The notes: generated by a model not told the origin, from the letters alone. 64,000 bases of DNA from JAJYTL01 sp046705265 (GCA_046705265.1 JBJKQL010000156.1:4075-68074), one strand, 5' to 3'; positions 20,583 to 29,835 are shown, counted from the first letter of the stretch. Numbers and translations are program-made.

Positions 20583-21599
20583 CTATCCGCTGGTTCTGAC
20601 GCCGGTGTTCTTTGCATTCGGTACCGGCACGTGGGGCTTTTGCGTCGCTGGTAGGGTGGTTGCGGCGCTACGCTTCAGCTCTCCCGAGGGGCGTGTCGTG
20701 ATGTCGGCCAAGTGCTCCATCATCCATTGTGCCGCCGGTCCGATCGGGCGATCCGACCGGCACGCTACAGAGGTCGGGACTTTTGGCACTTGCGCGGTTC
20801 TGGCCCATTCGGTCGTTGCGAGCCGCACGAGATGGCCTTGGCAGAGATCCTCCGCAACCATGTGAAGCGGCATGCTGCCCCATCCCAGTCCGGCGCGCAG
20901 CATGGCGTGCTTGGCGCCGAGGTCGCCAAGTCGCCAGGTTTCGGTGGCATAAACTCCGTGATCGCGATGACCCGTCAAGCCGGAACGGTCGGTGAGGACA
21001 AGCTGCAGATGATCGCGCAGCGCGTCAGGCGTTAGCGGTCCGGGAAGCTGCGCGAGCGGGTGATCCGGCGCCGCGACTACGGCCAGTTCGACATCAAGAA
21101 GAGGCACTCGACGTAACCCAAGTCCGTCGCCGGCAAAAGAGATGATAATCCCTATGGTGCAGGTTCCATCCAAGATTAGGCGCACCGCCGAACCCATGCT
21201 CTCGACATGGATGCGCGGCTGGATCGACGGGTACCGTGCCCGAAAGGTTTTCAGCAGCGCGAGAAAAGGCGGCATTGGGAACATCGTGTCGAGCACGAAA
21301 CTGAGTTCCGGCTCGAGTCCGCCTGCAACACCGCGGGCCTGGAGGCGGAAGGTCTGAATGTCCTCGGCGATGCGGCGGGCCCGCGGCATCAAGACCCGGC
21401 CAGCCTCGGTCAGTGCCGGGCGATAGCTGGAACGGTCAAAAAGAGCCGTGCCAACCTGCTGCTCAAGTTTTCGTACCGTGTAGGTGACCACCGATTGCGC
21501 TCGGTTCAAGTGCCGCGCCGCCGCGGAAAAGCTTCCTTGATCCACCACTGCGAGAAAGACCTGGATCTGATCGATCGAAAGCCCGTCCATCAAAACCAT
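20583..21599 (-). CDS. LysR family transcriptional regulator
   Basis: This 338-residue regulator has a winged helix-turn-helix at residues 5-64 (FLAVVDQGSFSAAARHLNRA; then VTYTVRKLEQQVGTALFDR). A LysR effector-binding domain covers about 95-300. The last 40 residues are a low-complexity tail not typical of the family. It is divergent from the pirin gene (142 bases between), the usual arrangement in which a LysR protein controls both itself and the neighbour. An in-frame ATG three codons later is an alternative start. Confidence 0.92.
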   Translation of the reverse strand: MVLMDGLSIDQIQVFLAVVDQGSFSAAARHLNRAQSVVTYTVRKLEQQVGTALFDRSSYRPALTEAGRVLMPRARRIAEDIQTFRLQARGVAGGLEPELSFVLDTMFPMPPFLALLKTFRARYPSIQPRIHVESMGSAVRLILDGTCTIGIIISFAGDGLGLRRVPLLDVELAVVAAPDHPLAQLPGPLTPDALRDHLQLVLTDRSGLTGHRDHGVYATETWRLGDLGAKHAMLRAGLGWGSMPLHMVAEDLCQGHLVRLATTEWARTAQVPKVPTSVACRSDRPIGPAAQWMMEHLADITTRPSGELKRSAATTLPATQKPHVPVPNAKNTGVRTSG

Positions 21600-21740
21600 C
21601 TATGTTTTGGATAGAGAGTCGCCATGGTCTCATAGTTTTATCGAAAAGGAGAGTCCCTAAATTAAGCTCAGATTCGTTAGCCGCGACGCTCGGCTCGGGG
21701 TAAGAGATTCGTGCAGCTGTCAGCGATGGAAACGTAAGCT

Positions 21741-22655
21741 ATGATGGAGCAGATCATGACGGGATCCCTGAAATCGACCGCAATGTCAGCGCTGAAGGGA
21801 GGGGTAGCGCCCTTGGCGGTTCGTCCAGTGCAGCAGGTAGTCCGAGGCAGGCCTACCAGTGACGGCGCAGGAGTGCGGCTCACGCGCGTCATCGGGACGT
21901 CGAGTCTTCCCGATCTCGATCCCTTTTTGATGCTGGATGAATTCCGTTCAAACGAGGCCACCGACTACATTGCGGGCTTTCCAGAGCACCCGCATCGGGG
22001 TTTCGAGACCGTCACCTATATGCTGGCCGGGCGCATGCGCCATCGCGACAACCAAGGCAATTCAGGACTGCTTGCGGCAGGCAGCGCGCAATGGATGACG
22101 GCCGGGCGCGGCATCCTGCACTCAGAGATGCCGGAGCAGGAAAATGGTCTCATGTGGGGTTTTCAACTCTGGGTCAATTTACCCGCAAAGGACAAGATGA
22201 CCGCGCCCCGCTATCAGGACATTGCGCCTGCGGCCATTCCTGTCGTCACGTACCCGAATGGTACCTTGATCAAGGTAATTGCCGGCTGGGTCGGCGACAT
22301 CGAAGGAGCCGTGAGGGGGATTGCCACCGATCCTATCTATCTCGATGTGAAGCTGCCGGCAGGCGCGGCTTTCGGCCATATCGTGCCGGCGGGTCATACG
22401 GTCTTCGTCTATGTCTACGAGGGGACCGCGGCGGTTGGTGGTGAAAATGCTACCGCTGTCGAAGGCGGACAGCTTGCGGTGCTCGGTCTAGGAGAGGCCA
22501 TTGCCGTCGCGGCGGCCGCCGACAAGGCGGCCGGGCTTCTCCTCGTCGCCGGCCGGCCGCTCGGCGAGCCGATCGCAAAATACGGCCCCTTTGTCATGAA
22601 CACGGCAGAAGAGATCCATCAGGCGATCGCCGACTTTCAAGCCGGGCGTTTTTGA
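21741..22655 (+). CDS. Pirin family protein
   Basis: This bicupin of the pirin family binds iron in the N-terminal domain. The metal motif FPEHPHRGFETVTYMLAGRM (about 79-98) and GSAQWMTAGRGILHSE (about 114-129) supply the His and Glu ligands. The C-terminal cupin begins near 190. Some bacterial pirins act as quercetinases and others as redox sensors, so the role here is open. Three in-frame ATGs (21741, 21756, 21783) make the exact start uncertain. It is divergent from the LysR gene, which probably regulates it. Confidence 0.93.
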   Translation: MMEQIMTGSLKSTAMSALKGGVAPLAVRPVQQVVRGRPTSDGAGVRLTRVIGTSSLPDLDPFLMLDEFRSNEATDYIAGFPEHPHRGFETVTYMLAGRMRHRDNQGNSGLLAAGSAQWMTAGRGILHSEMPEQENGLMWGFQLWVNLPAKDKMTAPRYQDIAPAAIPVVTYPNGTLIKVIAGWVGDIEGAVRGIATDPIYLDVKLPAGAAFGHIVPAGHTVFVYVYEGTAAVGGENATAVEGGQLAVLGLGEAIAVAAAADKAAGLLLVAGRPLGEPIAKYGPFVMNTAEEIHQAIADFQAGRF

Positions 22656-22661
22656 GGAGCC

Positions 22662-23600
22662 TCAGCCGCCCGCGACGCCTTGGGTATTGACGTAAAGCGA
22701 ATAGAGGCCATGGCTCGCGGCCATGAACAGCCGGTTCCGCAGGCGTCCGCCGAAGCAGACATTGGCACAACGTTCCGGCAGGTGAATATGTCCGATGGGC
22801 TTGCCTGCGGCGCTGAACACGCGGACGCCGTCGGTTTCCGGGGTCATGCCCCAGCCGGCCCAGATATTGCCATCGACGTCGCAACGCATGCCGTCCGGCG
22901 TGTCGCTCAGGCTACCGTTGATCAGGATGCGCCGGTTCGTAATCCGGATGCCGTCAGCGGTCACATCGTAAGCGAGGATGCGCCGTGGTTCCGAGCGTGA
23001 CTCTACGACATAGAGGATCTTTTCGTCGGGCGAGAAACAGAGGCCGTTCGGCGCGGTGATATCGTCGGCGACGATGGTTGCCTTTCCCGTATGGGCATCG
23101 AGACGGTAGACGTTGGTGGATAGCTCGGACGTCGCGACATGGCCTTCGTAATGGCCGAGAATGCCGAACGCCGGGTCGGTGAACCATATCGAATCGTCCG
23201 ACTTCACCACGACGTCGTTCGGCGAGTTAAGCCGCTTGCCCTCGAAGCTGTCCATCAACACCGTAATGGCGCCGTCGTATTCGGTGCGGCTGATGCGCCG
23301 CGTGTCATGCTCGCAAGTCACGAGCCGGCCTTGGCGGTCGCGGGTTTGACCGTTGGCGTTGTGCGAGGGTTTGCGAAAGATGCTGGTCGCGCCGGTTTCC
23401 TCCTCCCATTTCAGGATGCGGTTGTTCGGGATGTCGCTCCACAGAAGATAGCGTCCGTCGCCGAAATAGACCGGACCTTCGGACCAGCGGCAGCCGCTTG
23501 CCAGCTGCTCGACGGAAGCCAACGGCAATCGGTACTTGTTGAACGCGGGGTCGAGCACTTTGACGTTCGGATCGGGATAACGCTGGCTGGGCTCCCACAT
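22662..23600 (-). CDS. SMP-30/gluconolactonase family protein
   Basis: This 312-residue six-bladed beta-propeller hydrolase has the SMP-30 metal ligands in the expected places: Glu in WSEGPVYF, Asn/Asp in LNSPNDVVVKSD, Asn in APNGLCFSPDE and Asp in DTPDGMRCDVDGNIWAG. It probably opens a sugar lactone or similar ester. The RraA-like gene lies upstream on the same strand with 29 bases between, and the pair probably forms a transcription unit for aldonic or related acids. The stop lies seven bases from the convergent pirin stop. Confidence 0.92.
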   Translation of the reverse strand: MWEPSQRYPDPNVKVLDPAFNKYRLPLASVEQLASGCRWSEGPVYFGDGRYLLWSDIPNNRILKWEEETGATSIFRKPSHNANGQTRDRQGRLVTCEHDTRRISRTEYDGAITVLMDSFEGKRLNSPNDVVVKSDDSIWFTDPAFGILGHYEGHVATSELSTNVYRLDAHTGKATIVADDITAPNGLCFSPDEKILYVVESRSEPRRILAYDVTADGIRITNRRILINGSLSDTPDGMRCDVDGNIWAGWGMTPETDGVRVFSAAGKPIGHIHLPERCANVCFGGRLRNRLFMAASHGLYSLYVNTQGVAGG

Positions 23601-23629
23601 GGTGTATGTCCTTAATCTTGTTCATGTCG

Positions 23630-24325
23630 CTAATGGATTTCGCCAGCACGCCGGATCGCTTCGCGAAGCTTCTGCAGCGTGAAGCCGGAACCGCGGCAGA
23701 TATCGAGAATGACTTCTTCCCGTCGCGCGACGAGATCGATCGCCGCCGGCAATTTGCGCACCGCATCGGCTGGGATCATCACCGCGCCGTGAGAATCGGC
23801 GTGGATGATGTCATCGTGTGCAACCTGCATGCCGGAGACATTGACGGGCCGGCCGAAATCGACTAGGTGGACATGGGCGTGGCTCGGTCCGATGCGGCCA
23901 CCGAGGATCTGGAAGCCGGGAGCCAAGGCCCCGCAATCGCGAAACGAGCCATTGGTGACGCAACCTTCGGCGCCGAGGGTCTTGTGCACCGCGCTCTGAA
24001 CCTCTCCCCAAAAGGCGCCGTAGCCAGGCCGGTCGTCGATATCCTGCAATACCACGACGGTGGGAAGATCGGCCGCGGCGACATAGTCATACCATTCGAG
24101 GCGCTCAGCGACCGGCCCGCGCGGCGGTTCCTTGGCGCGGATGGTGCCGACGCGGGCTAGGCCGACGATCGGCCTGAGCGTGCGATCAGCCACCACCACG
24201 GGCTCGACCGTAAAGCCGATGGCGCGGCGCTCCGGCACCACGACTTCGAGGCCGTTGCAGATGGTCGGGGTATCCCATTCTTTAAGCCGCTCGAGATCGG
24301 CACGGACAAAAGGCCTTTCCACCAT
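23630..24325 (-). CDS. RraA family protein / HMG-CHA aldolase-like
   Basis: This 231-residue RraA-fold protein (PF03737) has the catalytic-type signature GCVTNGSFRDCGAL near residues 120-133. Its Arg-Asp pair is used by the class II aldolases HMG/CHA aldolase and related lyases. The C-terminal part is longer than in true RraA. With the neighbouring SMP-30 protein it probably processes the keto acid produced from a lactone; this is inference. AGGAGG lies just before the ATG. Old annotations call such proteins dimethylmenaquinone methyltransferase, which is a known misnomer. Confidence 0.9.
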   Translation of the reverse strand: MVERPFVRADLERLKEWDTPTICNGLEVVVPERRAIGFTVEPVVVADRTLRPIVGLARVGTIRAKEPPRGPVAERLEWYDYVAAADLPTVVVLQDIDDRPGYGAFWGEVQSAVHKTLGAEGCVTNGSFRDCGALAPGFQILGGRIGPSHAHVHLVDFGRPVNVSGMQVAHDDIIHADSHGAVMIPADAVRKLPAAIDLVARREEVILDICRGSGFTLQKLREAIRRAGEIH

Positions 24326-24496
24326 GGCATCCTCCTTATCGAAGCCGACGCGAGTGTAACGGCTTCCAGCATGATTTCGGAGCCGGGAATTTTTCCAAGC
24401 CTAGATGACCGGTGCGGCGTGACTAGAAACGCGCGCCTCTGGCCGTGCTCCCAACCGCCTGCTAGCTTGGTGCATTCGCCTTATGCAGGAGTGATC

Positions 24497-24889
24497 ATGG
24501 ATCGTACGGTCATCGAGGTGCCGGTTATCTCGGACGCAATCCACAAGCTCGGTGTGCCTCTGTCGCCGGTGATCAAGGCCAACGGCTTCGTTTTCGTCTC
24601 CGGCCTGCCCCCAATCGACCTGAAGACGGGCACCCTCATCAAAGGCGACGTCGCAACGCAAACCGAGGCTTCGCTCAAGGCGGTGAAACACGCCCTGGAA
24701 AGCGCCGGCTCGTCACTTGAGAAGGTATGCAAGGTCACCGTCTATGTTTCGAACGCGGCAAGCTTCGCCACGGTAAACACGGTCTATGCGCGCTATTTCG
24801 CGGTCGCGCCGCCGGCCCGTACCTTCATCGCCGTGGGCTCCTGGCCCTTGGAGTTTGATGTCGAGATCGAGTGCGTGGCCTTGGCGTGA
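24497..24889 (+). CDS. RidA family protein
   Basis: This 130-residue trimeric RidA/YjgF/UK114-like protein has the family motifs FVFVSGLPPIDLKTG, QTEASLKAVKHALESAG, SLEKVCKVTVYVSN, and the C-terminal RTFIAVGSWP/VEIECVA. RidA proteins hydrolyse reactive imines and enamines. The active-site Arg corresponds to ARTFIAV near residue 105. I chose ATG 24497 because of AGGAG upstream; the frame extends further 5' but without family similarity. It is divergent from the RraA/SMP-30 pair and may serve the same pathway. Confidence 0.93.
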   Translation: MDRTVIEVPVISDAIHKLGVPLSPVIKANGFVFVSGLPPIDLKTGTLIKGDVATQTEASLKAVKHALESAGSSLEKVCKVTVYVSNAASFATVNTVYARYFAVAPPARTFIAVGSWPLEFDVEIECVALA

Positions 24890-25136
24890 CGCCAGAGCAA
24901 GATGCGGCCAGACCATTTTTCCGCCTGGTCAGGTAAAGTTTCGGGCGCCGTAGAGGATTGGGGAGTTTTCTATCAGCGATAGACAAGGGAACCCGCCCTA
25001 GACGCTGCCGCAGACCGATGCCCGGCCTGTCCCCGATATTGTCTCGCTCCGGGAGGGCTTTTTCGTATTCGGTTGGAGATTAGCCCGGGTCTGTCTGCAA
25101 AAGATCTATCTAACCAATTGAGTAACAAGAAAAAAG

Positions 25137-25229
25137 TGGCGGAGGGAGAGGGATTCGAACCCTCGATACGGGTTTACCCCGTATAACGGTTTAGCAAACC
25201 GCCGCCTTCAGCCACTCGGCCACCCCTCC
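25137..25229 (-). tRNA. tRNA-Ser (anticodon GCU)
   Basis: A complete serine tRNA of 90 nt plus encoded CCA is read on the minus strand. The acceptor GGAGGGG pairs with TCCCTCC (one G-U). The D-arm begins TGGCCGAGTGG, the anticodon loop TTGCTAA holds GCT at 25193-25195, and the long variable arm pairs TACGGG with CCCGTA. The T-arm is GAGGG-TTCGAAT-CCCTC. It reads AGC and AGU codons. A run of six T follows the CCA on the transcribed strand and probably ends the transcript. Confidence 0.98.
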
Positions 25230-25401
25230 GCGAGATGAGCGGTCGTCATCACGGCGTTTGCTGGCTTCTTCTAAGGTGACTAGCAGGCCGCTGTCAACGG
25301 AGCCGCAAGCGGCCGCGGCGGAGCCCCGATAAAGCACCGTGCCCGGTTTCCCGTGGCTCGGCTGCTGCGAGGAACTCCGCCTTAAGGGCGAAAGGCGGGC
25401 C

Positions 25402-25773
25402 TCAATGGCATTTTCCCCAGAGTTCCCGGGCCAGGCGTTGGGCGGCCGCGATCTCGGCCGGCGTCATGTCCTGGGCGATTTCCGTCCTCATTTCGCGTGC
25501 CCGGCCATTTCCGCCAAGAGCCGCGAGATTGAAGAATGTGTGCGCCTTGATCAGATCTTGCGGTACGCCCTGACCGGTGGAATAGCAAAGGCCGCGCTCG
25601 AAAAGTTTGTCCGGCGTCGTCAGGAAATGGTCTTCGCCAGTGGCGTGCAGCGGCACAGGGCTGCTCCGGCGCGGCTTGGCGGCGGACCGTGATCGCAAAA
25701 CGGCGGTTACTGGGATGCGCTTTGCTTGGGTACTTTCTGTACTCCCACGCATGGACAAATCCCCCATATCCAA
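25402..25773 (-). CDS. Sel1-like repeat protein
   Basis: This short protein (up to 123 residues) contains one Sel1-type helical repeat: FERGLCYSTGQGVPQDLIKA, then HTFFNLAALGGN. A conserved helix, MTPAEIAAAQRLAREL, sits at the C-terminus. Sel1 repeats mediate protein contacts; this small alphaproteobacterial type has no assigned role. The start is uncertain: the first 45 residues are basic and low in structure, and an in-frame ATG lies at codon 8. It is flanked by tRNA-Ser and a permease gene, both on the same strand. Confidence 0.75.
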   Translation of the reverse strand: MDMGDLSMRGSTESTQAKRIPVTAVLRSRSAAKPRRSSPVPLHATGEDHFLTTPDKLFERGLCYSTGQGVPQDLIKAHTFFNLAALGGNGRAREMRTEIAQDMTPAEIAAAQRLARELWGKCH

Positions 25774-26015
25774 TCAAGTCTTCCAGTTGGACCTAGGGCG
25801 GGCCGGTACATCCGGCCGCCCCCCTGATGATCGATCGTGAAACCCGATTGGTTAATAAACCGTGGAGCAGAGCGCCGGCGCGCTCCGCTAGTGGCGGCCG
25901 ATAGTTGTCGTTGGCTGGCCTCGGCCGCGGTGCCGGCCTTGCGTCAGGCGCGAGATTCTTTTCTACGCGGTTTCGTCAGTCCTCGTTGCGGGGAATCAGC
26001 GATGTCAAGCGACGG

Positions 26016-27638
26016 TCATGCAGCCGGGGTCGGGCCGAGGAGTTCGGGTTCCGGAGCAAGGATCGTGGCGCGCGCCTCTTCGGGGTCTGGAGTACCGCTC
26101 GCCACCGCCAGCACCATGATCAGAATGCTGAACGCCGCCACAACGACGAGATCGAAGGGGTAGTGAATGACGTTACTGCCGCCGACCAGATCCTTGGGGC
26201 CAAGATAATCGAGCACCCACATGCCGAGGAAATATGGGATCAGCCACCAGGCTCCGCGCCATTCCAGATGTTGAAGCGTGCGCTTTGTCGCCAATTCATA
26301 GCCGAGATAGACGAGGAAGAAGATCGCGAGCATGCCGAACAGCCAGCTATCTGTCTTCAAGCCCGACCAATAAATAATCAAGTTCGAGATAATGAAGGAA
26401 GCGCCGGAAACCAGTTTCGGCCATGCTAAGGTGAACGGTCGTGGATGCTGGTCGATGGGGAGGTTCTTACGCAAGGTCAGAAGAACGACCGGTCCAATGC
26501 CATAGGAAAGAACGACCGCCGAGGAAATATAAGTGACGATCTGCTGCCACGACGGGAAGGGGAGAAGAAAGACGAGACCGACGATGAATGTAATAACCAG
26601 GGCGAACACCGGCACGCCGCGCTCGGAGAGCGTCGACAGCCCTTCGCCCATCAATCCCTCCTTGCCGATCGCATAAAGCACGCGGGACGTGGTCGTTGCA
26701 TAGATGATGCCGGTGCCGGCCGGCGAAACGACGGAATCGACGTACAGCACGAAAGCGAGCCAACCAAGCCCGAGCAGCGAGGCGAGACCGGCGAAAGGCC
26801 CAGCGATACCCTTGAACGTCAACGTAGCCCAACCTTGGGCCAAGTCATGCGGATTGACCGCGACCAGAAGCGCGATTTCGAGGGCGCAATAGAGGAGCAG
26901 GCCGATCAGCACCGAGCCAACCACTGCAATCGGCAGATTGCGGCGTGGATTGGCGGATTCGCCCGCGAGTTCGACGGCTTGGCGGAAGCCGAGATAACTG
27001 AAAATGATTCCAGAAGTGGAAACGGCGGAAAACACGCCTTTCGTGCCCATCGGGGCGAAACCGTGGCTGGTCAGGTTGCTGAAATGGCCGCCGACGGCAA
27101 TCAACATGATAACGGTCAATAAGGGGATCGCGAGCTTCCACCACAGGAGGACATTGTTGACTTGCAGCACCCAGCGGATGCCATAGAAGTTGATGACGAC
27201 AAAGATCGCCAATATTACGCCGGCTTCAATGAAGCCCAGCACCGAGCCGGCGCCGCCCGCTGGAACGATTGCTGGAATGTAGTTGTGAGCATACTTCACT
27301 ACGGCGAGAACTTCCGCCGGCGCCACGGCAACATAGCCGAGGAATACCACCCAGCTCATGATGACGGCGATGAACGAGCCATGGCTGAGCTTCGGGAAAG
27401 CCACCACGGCGCCACCCCGCGGAAAAGCCGTCACCAACTCGGCAAAGACAAAGGAGAGAAGAAGAACCGCAATGCCGCCGATGACCCAGGCAATCACGGA
27501 GGCAGGCCCTGCCTTGGCGGCGGCATGCAGGGGACCGAACAGCCAACCCGATCCGATGATGCCGCCAAGGCTCGCGAACAGGAGGCTGATAACGCCGGCC
27601 TCGCGGCGAAGTGTACGACCGCCCTGCTCTGTAACCAT
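26016..27638 (-). CDS. APC family amino acid permease
   Basis: This 540-residue transporter has about twelve hydrophobic helices. It begins with the APC signature SLLFASLGGIIGSGWLFGPL (residues 18-37), whose unwound GGIIGSG helix binds substrate. A second conserved stretch, SYLGFRQAVELAGESANPRR, is near 215. It probably imports an amino acid or polyamine; the substrate is not readable. I chose ATG 27638, which has AGGGGG seven bases upstream. The frame is open further 5' to 28214, but that part shows no protein-like character. Confidence 0.9.
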   Translation of the reverse strand: MVTEQGGRTLRREAGVISLLFASLGGIIGSGWLFGPLHAAAKAGPASVIAWVIGGIAVLLLSFVFAELVTAFPRGGAVVAFPKLSHGSFIAVIMSWVVFLGYVAVAPAEVLAVVKYAHNYIPAIVPAGGAGSVLGFIEAGVILAIFVVINFYGIRWVLQVNNVLLWWKLAIPLLTVIMLIAVGGHFSNLTSHGFAPMGTKGVFSAVSTSGIIFSYLGFRQAVELAGESANPRRNLPIAVVGSVLIGLLLYCALEIALLVAVNPHDLAQGWATLTFKGIAGPFAGLASLLGLGWLAFVLYVDSVVSPAGTGIIYATTTSRVLYAIGKEGLMGEGLSTLSERGVPVFALVITFIVGLVFLLPFPSWQQIVTYISSAVVLSYGIGPVVLLTLRKNLPIDQHPRPFTLAWPKLVSGASFIISNLIIYWSGLKTDSWLFGMLAIFFLVYLGYELATKRTLQHLEWRGAWWLIPYFLGMWVLDYLGPKDLVGGSNVIHYPFDLVVVAAFSILIMVLAVASGTPDPEEARATILAPEPELLGPTPAA

Positions 27639-28020
27639 AAACAATCCCCCTCTGTTCATGTTCAGGTCGGCGCAGCGAGAAAACGGTAAGCGATTGGAAA
27701 GTGTAAAGCAACTGCGGATAATCCACCGCAAGACCTTGGACCAGACGGGACGCAAGGGCCATGTGGTGCGAAATTCGGTCACTTCTTCCGGCGGTACGTT
27801 AGAATGGGACTGTCTTCTCTCATCTACCCGATTGTGGGGTGACAAGCTCCTGCGCAGAGGAGTGATCGTTGCCGCCGGAACAGGACGCGGATCCTTGGAT
27901 GTTGGAAGGGCAAAGAAGGCGAATGGCAAGGTCGAGGGTTTGCTTGGGGGTGATGCTCGACAGCGGGAGTGCTTCGGTCGACTGTCGCGGCGGGAGCCTG
28001 TGATCCAAGAGGAGTAAGAA
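27639..28020. other. Intergenic region between permease and thioredoxin-NHL gene
   Basis: These 382 bases separate two divergent genes. I see no RNA gene and no open frame with a recognisable product. Both promoters must lie here, but no clear -35/-10 pair or operator stands out. GAGGAG about four bases before 28021 is the ribosome site of the downstream gene. Confidence 0.5.
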
Positions 28021-29484
28021 ATGTCGGCTGAAGCCCCAGAAATCGATCGGCCCGGTCTACGCTGGTTCAATATACCGCGTCCGCTTTCCCTCGCGGCGTT
28101 GCGCGGTCGCTTCGTCATTCTCGATTTCTGGACCTTCTGCTGTATCAACTGCATGCACGTTTTGCCCTCGCTCCGGCGGGTGGAAGAGGCGTTTCCCGAG
28201 GAAGTCGCAGTCATCGGCGTTCATTCGCCGAAGTTCATCGCGGAACGCGAGGCGCGCAATGTCGAGCTCGCTATCGCCCGCTATGGCGTCACCCATGCGG
28301 TGGTTCATGATCCTGAGTTCACGTTGTGGCGGGAATACGGGGTTCGTGCCTGGCCGACCTTGGTGTTCATCGGACCTGACGGCAGGATAATCGGACAAAA
28401 TTCCGGGGAACCGGACGCCAATCGGCTCCTCGAAGTCGTGGGACAATTGGTCGAGCAGGCGAGGGTCGGGGCAGGGTTTAGGCCCGGGCCACTCGCGCTC
28501 GAGCCGGTCGCGGTCAATTCCGGACGCCTCGCCTTTCCGGGCAAGATGAAGCCGCTTTCCGGCACCGATGGCAAGCTCTTGTGGGGGGTTTCCGATGCCG
28601 GCCACCATCAGGTCGTGCTGATTGACGATAACGGCAAAGAGGTGCACCGGATCGGCTCGGGCGAGTCGGGTCTTGTCGATGGCAGCTTCACGGCGACGCG
28701 CTTTACCGGTCCGCAAGGCCTGATTGGCGCACCCGGCGTCGTTTATGTTGCCGATACCGGGAATCATGCGATCCGCCGGATCGATCTGGTTACGGAGACG
28801 GTTGAGACGCTTGCCGGCTCGGGCCGCCGGGGCCCGCCGCTTGCCGAAGGGGCGCCGACGGAAACCGTGGCTTTGGCCTCACCTTGGGATCTCGAATGGG
28901 ATGGCGCGCGGATTTATTTCGCCAATGCCGGAACGCATCAGATCGGAAGCTTGAATCTCGAACGAAACACCGTCCGCCGCTTCGCTGGCGATGCCGGTGA
29001 GGACATCACCGACGGGCCGGCCCAGGATGCCCGTCTCGCGCAGCCAAGCGGGCTCGCGCTCAGCCGTGACCATGAGCGGCTCTATTTCGTCGATAGTGAG
29101 ACCTCGTCGGTGCGGGAGCTGCGTCTTGGGGCAGCCCCGGAAGTTCGTACTCTGGTCGGCACCGGGCTTTTTGATTTCGGGCACCGTAATGGCGGCTTTG
29201 CCGAAGCCCGTTTCCAGCATCCCTTGGGCCTTGCCCGAAGCGGGGACGATCTCCTCGTCGCCGATAGCTACAACGGGCGGTTGCGTTTCCTGGATCTCAG
29301 GGCCCGCCAAGTCAGCGATTTCGATGCGGGCACCTACCAGTGCGAAGATGCATTCTGTTTGCCGGCCGCTGAACCTGCGGGTGTCGCGGTCGACGGTAAC
29401 CGCGTCTTTCTTGTCGATACTAATAATCACCGCATCCTGCTTTATGAGCGGGATACGCGGACCTATCGAACTTGGTTTGCCTGA
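28021..29484 (+). CDS. Thioredoxin-like NHL repeat protein
   Basis: This 487-residue protein fuses a thioredoxin-fold domain (residues about 10-150) to an NHL-type beta-propeller (about 185-487). The redox motif WTFCCINCMH is at about 38-47, giving a CINC active site in a TlpA-like setting. The cis-proline comes in AWPTLVF near 118. Repeats such as GVVYVADTGNHAIRRIDL and DDLLVADSYNGRLRFLDL are NHL blades. The plan matches eukaryotic NHLRC2. There is no signal peptide, so it is probably cytoplasmic. Its substrates are unknown. Confidence 0.9.
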   Translation: MSAEAPEIDRPGLRWFNIPRPLSLAALRGRFVILDFWTFCCINCMHVLPSLRRVEEAFPEEVAVIGVHSPKFIAEREARNVELAIARYGVTHAVVHDPEFTLWREYGVRAWPTLVFIGPDGRIIGQNSGEPDANRLLEVVGQLVEQARVGAGFRPGPLALEPVAVNSGRLAFPGKMKPLSGTDGKLLWGVSDAGHHQVVLIDDNGKEVHRIGSGESGLVDGSFTATRFTGPQGLIGAPGVVYVADTGNHAIRRIDLVTETVETLAGSGRRGPPLAEGAPTETVALASPWDLEWDGARIYFANAGTHQIGSLNLERNTVRRFAGDAGEDITDGPAQDARLAQPSGLALSRDHERLYFVDSETSSVRELRLGAAPEVRTLVGTGLFDFGHRNGGFAEARFQHPLGLARSGDDLLVADSYNGRLRFLDLRARQVSDFDAGTYQCEDAFCLPAAEPAGVAVDGNRVFLVDTNNHRILLYERDTRTYRTWFA

Positions 29485-29524
29485 GAGTCAACTCCCGCGT
29501 TGCCGCCCGGGCAGCGGCGCTTCG

Positions 29525-29835
29525 CGCGCGAGAGCAAGGAAGGTGGGGGGCTTCTGTTGCCCGGTGCCCCCCGAACCGCGCTTGCTCAATTCAATTAAGC
29601 AGCGAGTGCAACGCTATTGTCGTTGGCACTTTAGGTTTGACCCGATAACGGCGGTATCATGCCGGGCAAAAGCCGATCCTTTACCACGCACGTCGATCCT
29701 GGTTCGCCCCCATAAGAAGCCTGCCGTCCGTCTAGTATTGTGCGGGCTATGGTGGAGGCGCCGGGCACTGCCCCCGGGTCCGTCACGCTTATTTCAATCG
29801 GCGTTTATCGCCATAGTCGATTGCTCGACGGAGAT
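29525..29835 (-). ncRNA. ssrA: tmRNA, circularly permuted two-piece form
   Basis: Transcribed on the minus strand in two parts. The acceptor piece (about 29835 down to 29750) ends GGCGCCTCCACCA. After about 38 bases of spacer the coding piece starts at 29711 with GGGGGCGAACCAGGATCGAC, the usual tmRNA 5' sequence. GGGGGCG pairs with CGCCTCC of the acceptor piece to build the tRNA-like stem. The tag frame (29627-29595) reads ANDNSVALAA then TAA. Downstream, GAGCAAG pairs with CTTGCTC around a pseudoknot-like GGGGGGC/GCCCCCC element. It rescues stalled ribosomes with SmpB. The outer ends are estimates. Confidence 0.93.

Noticed and set aside
25010..25066. Possible terminator before GGCTTTTTCG downstream of the RidA gene
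   Set aside because: Only a GCCC/GGGC pairing with a very long loop can be drawn; not convincing as an intrinsic terminator.
27639..28214. 5' extension of the permease frame (190 extra codons)
   Set aside because: The extension is basic, low in hydrophobic residues and lacks a membrane pattern, while a strong ribosome site precedes ATG 27638.
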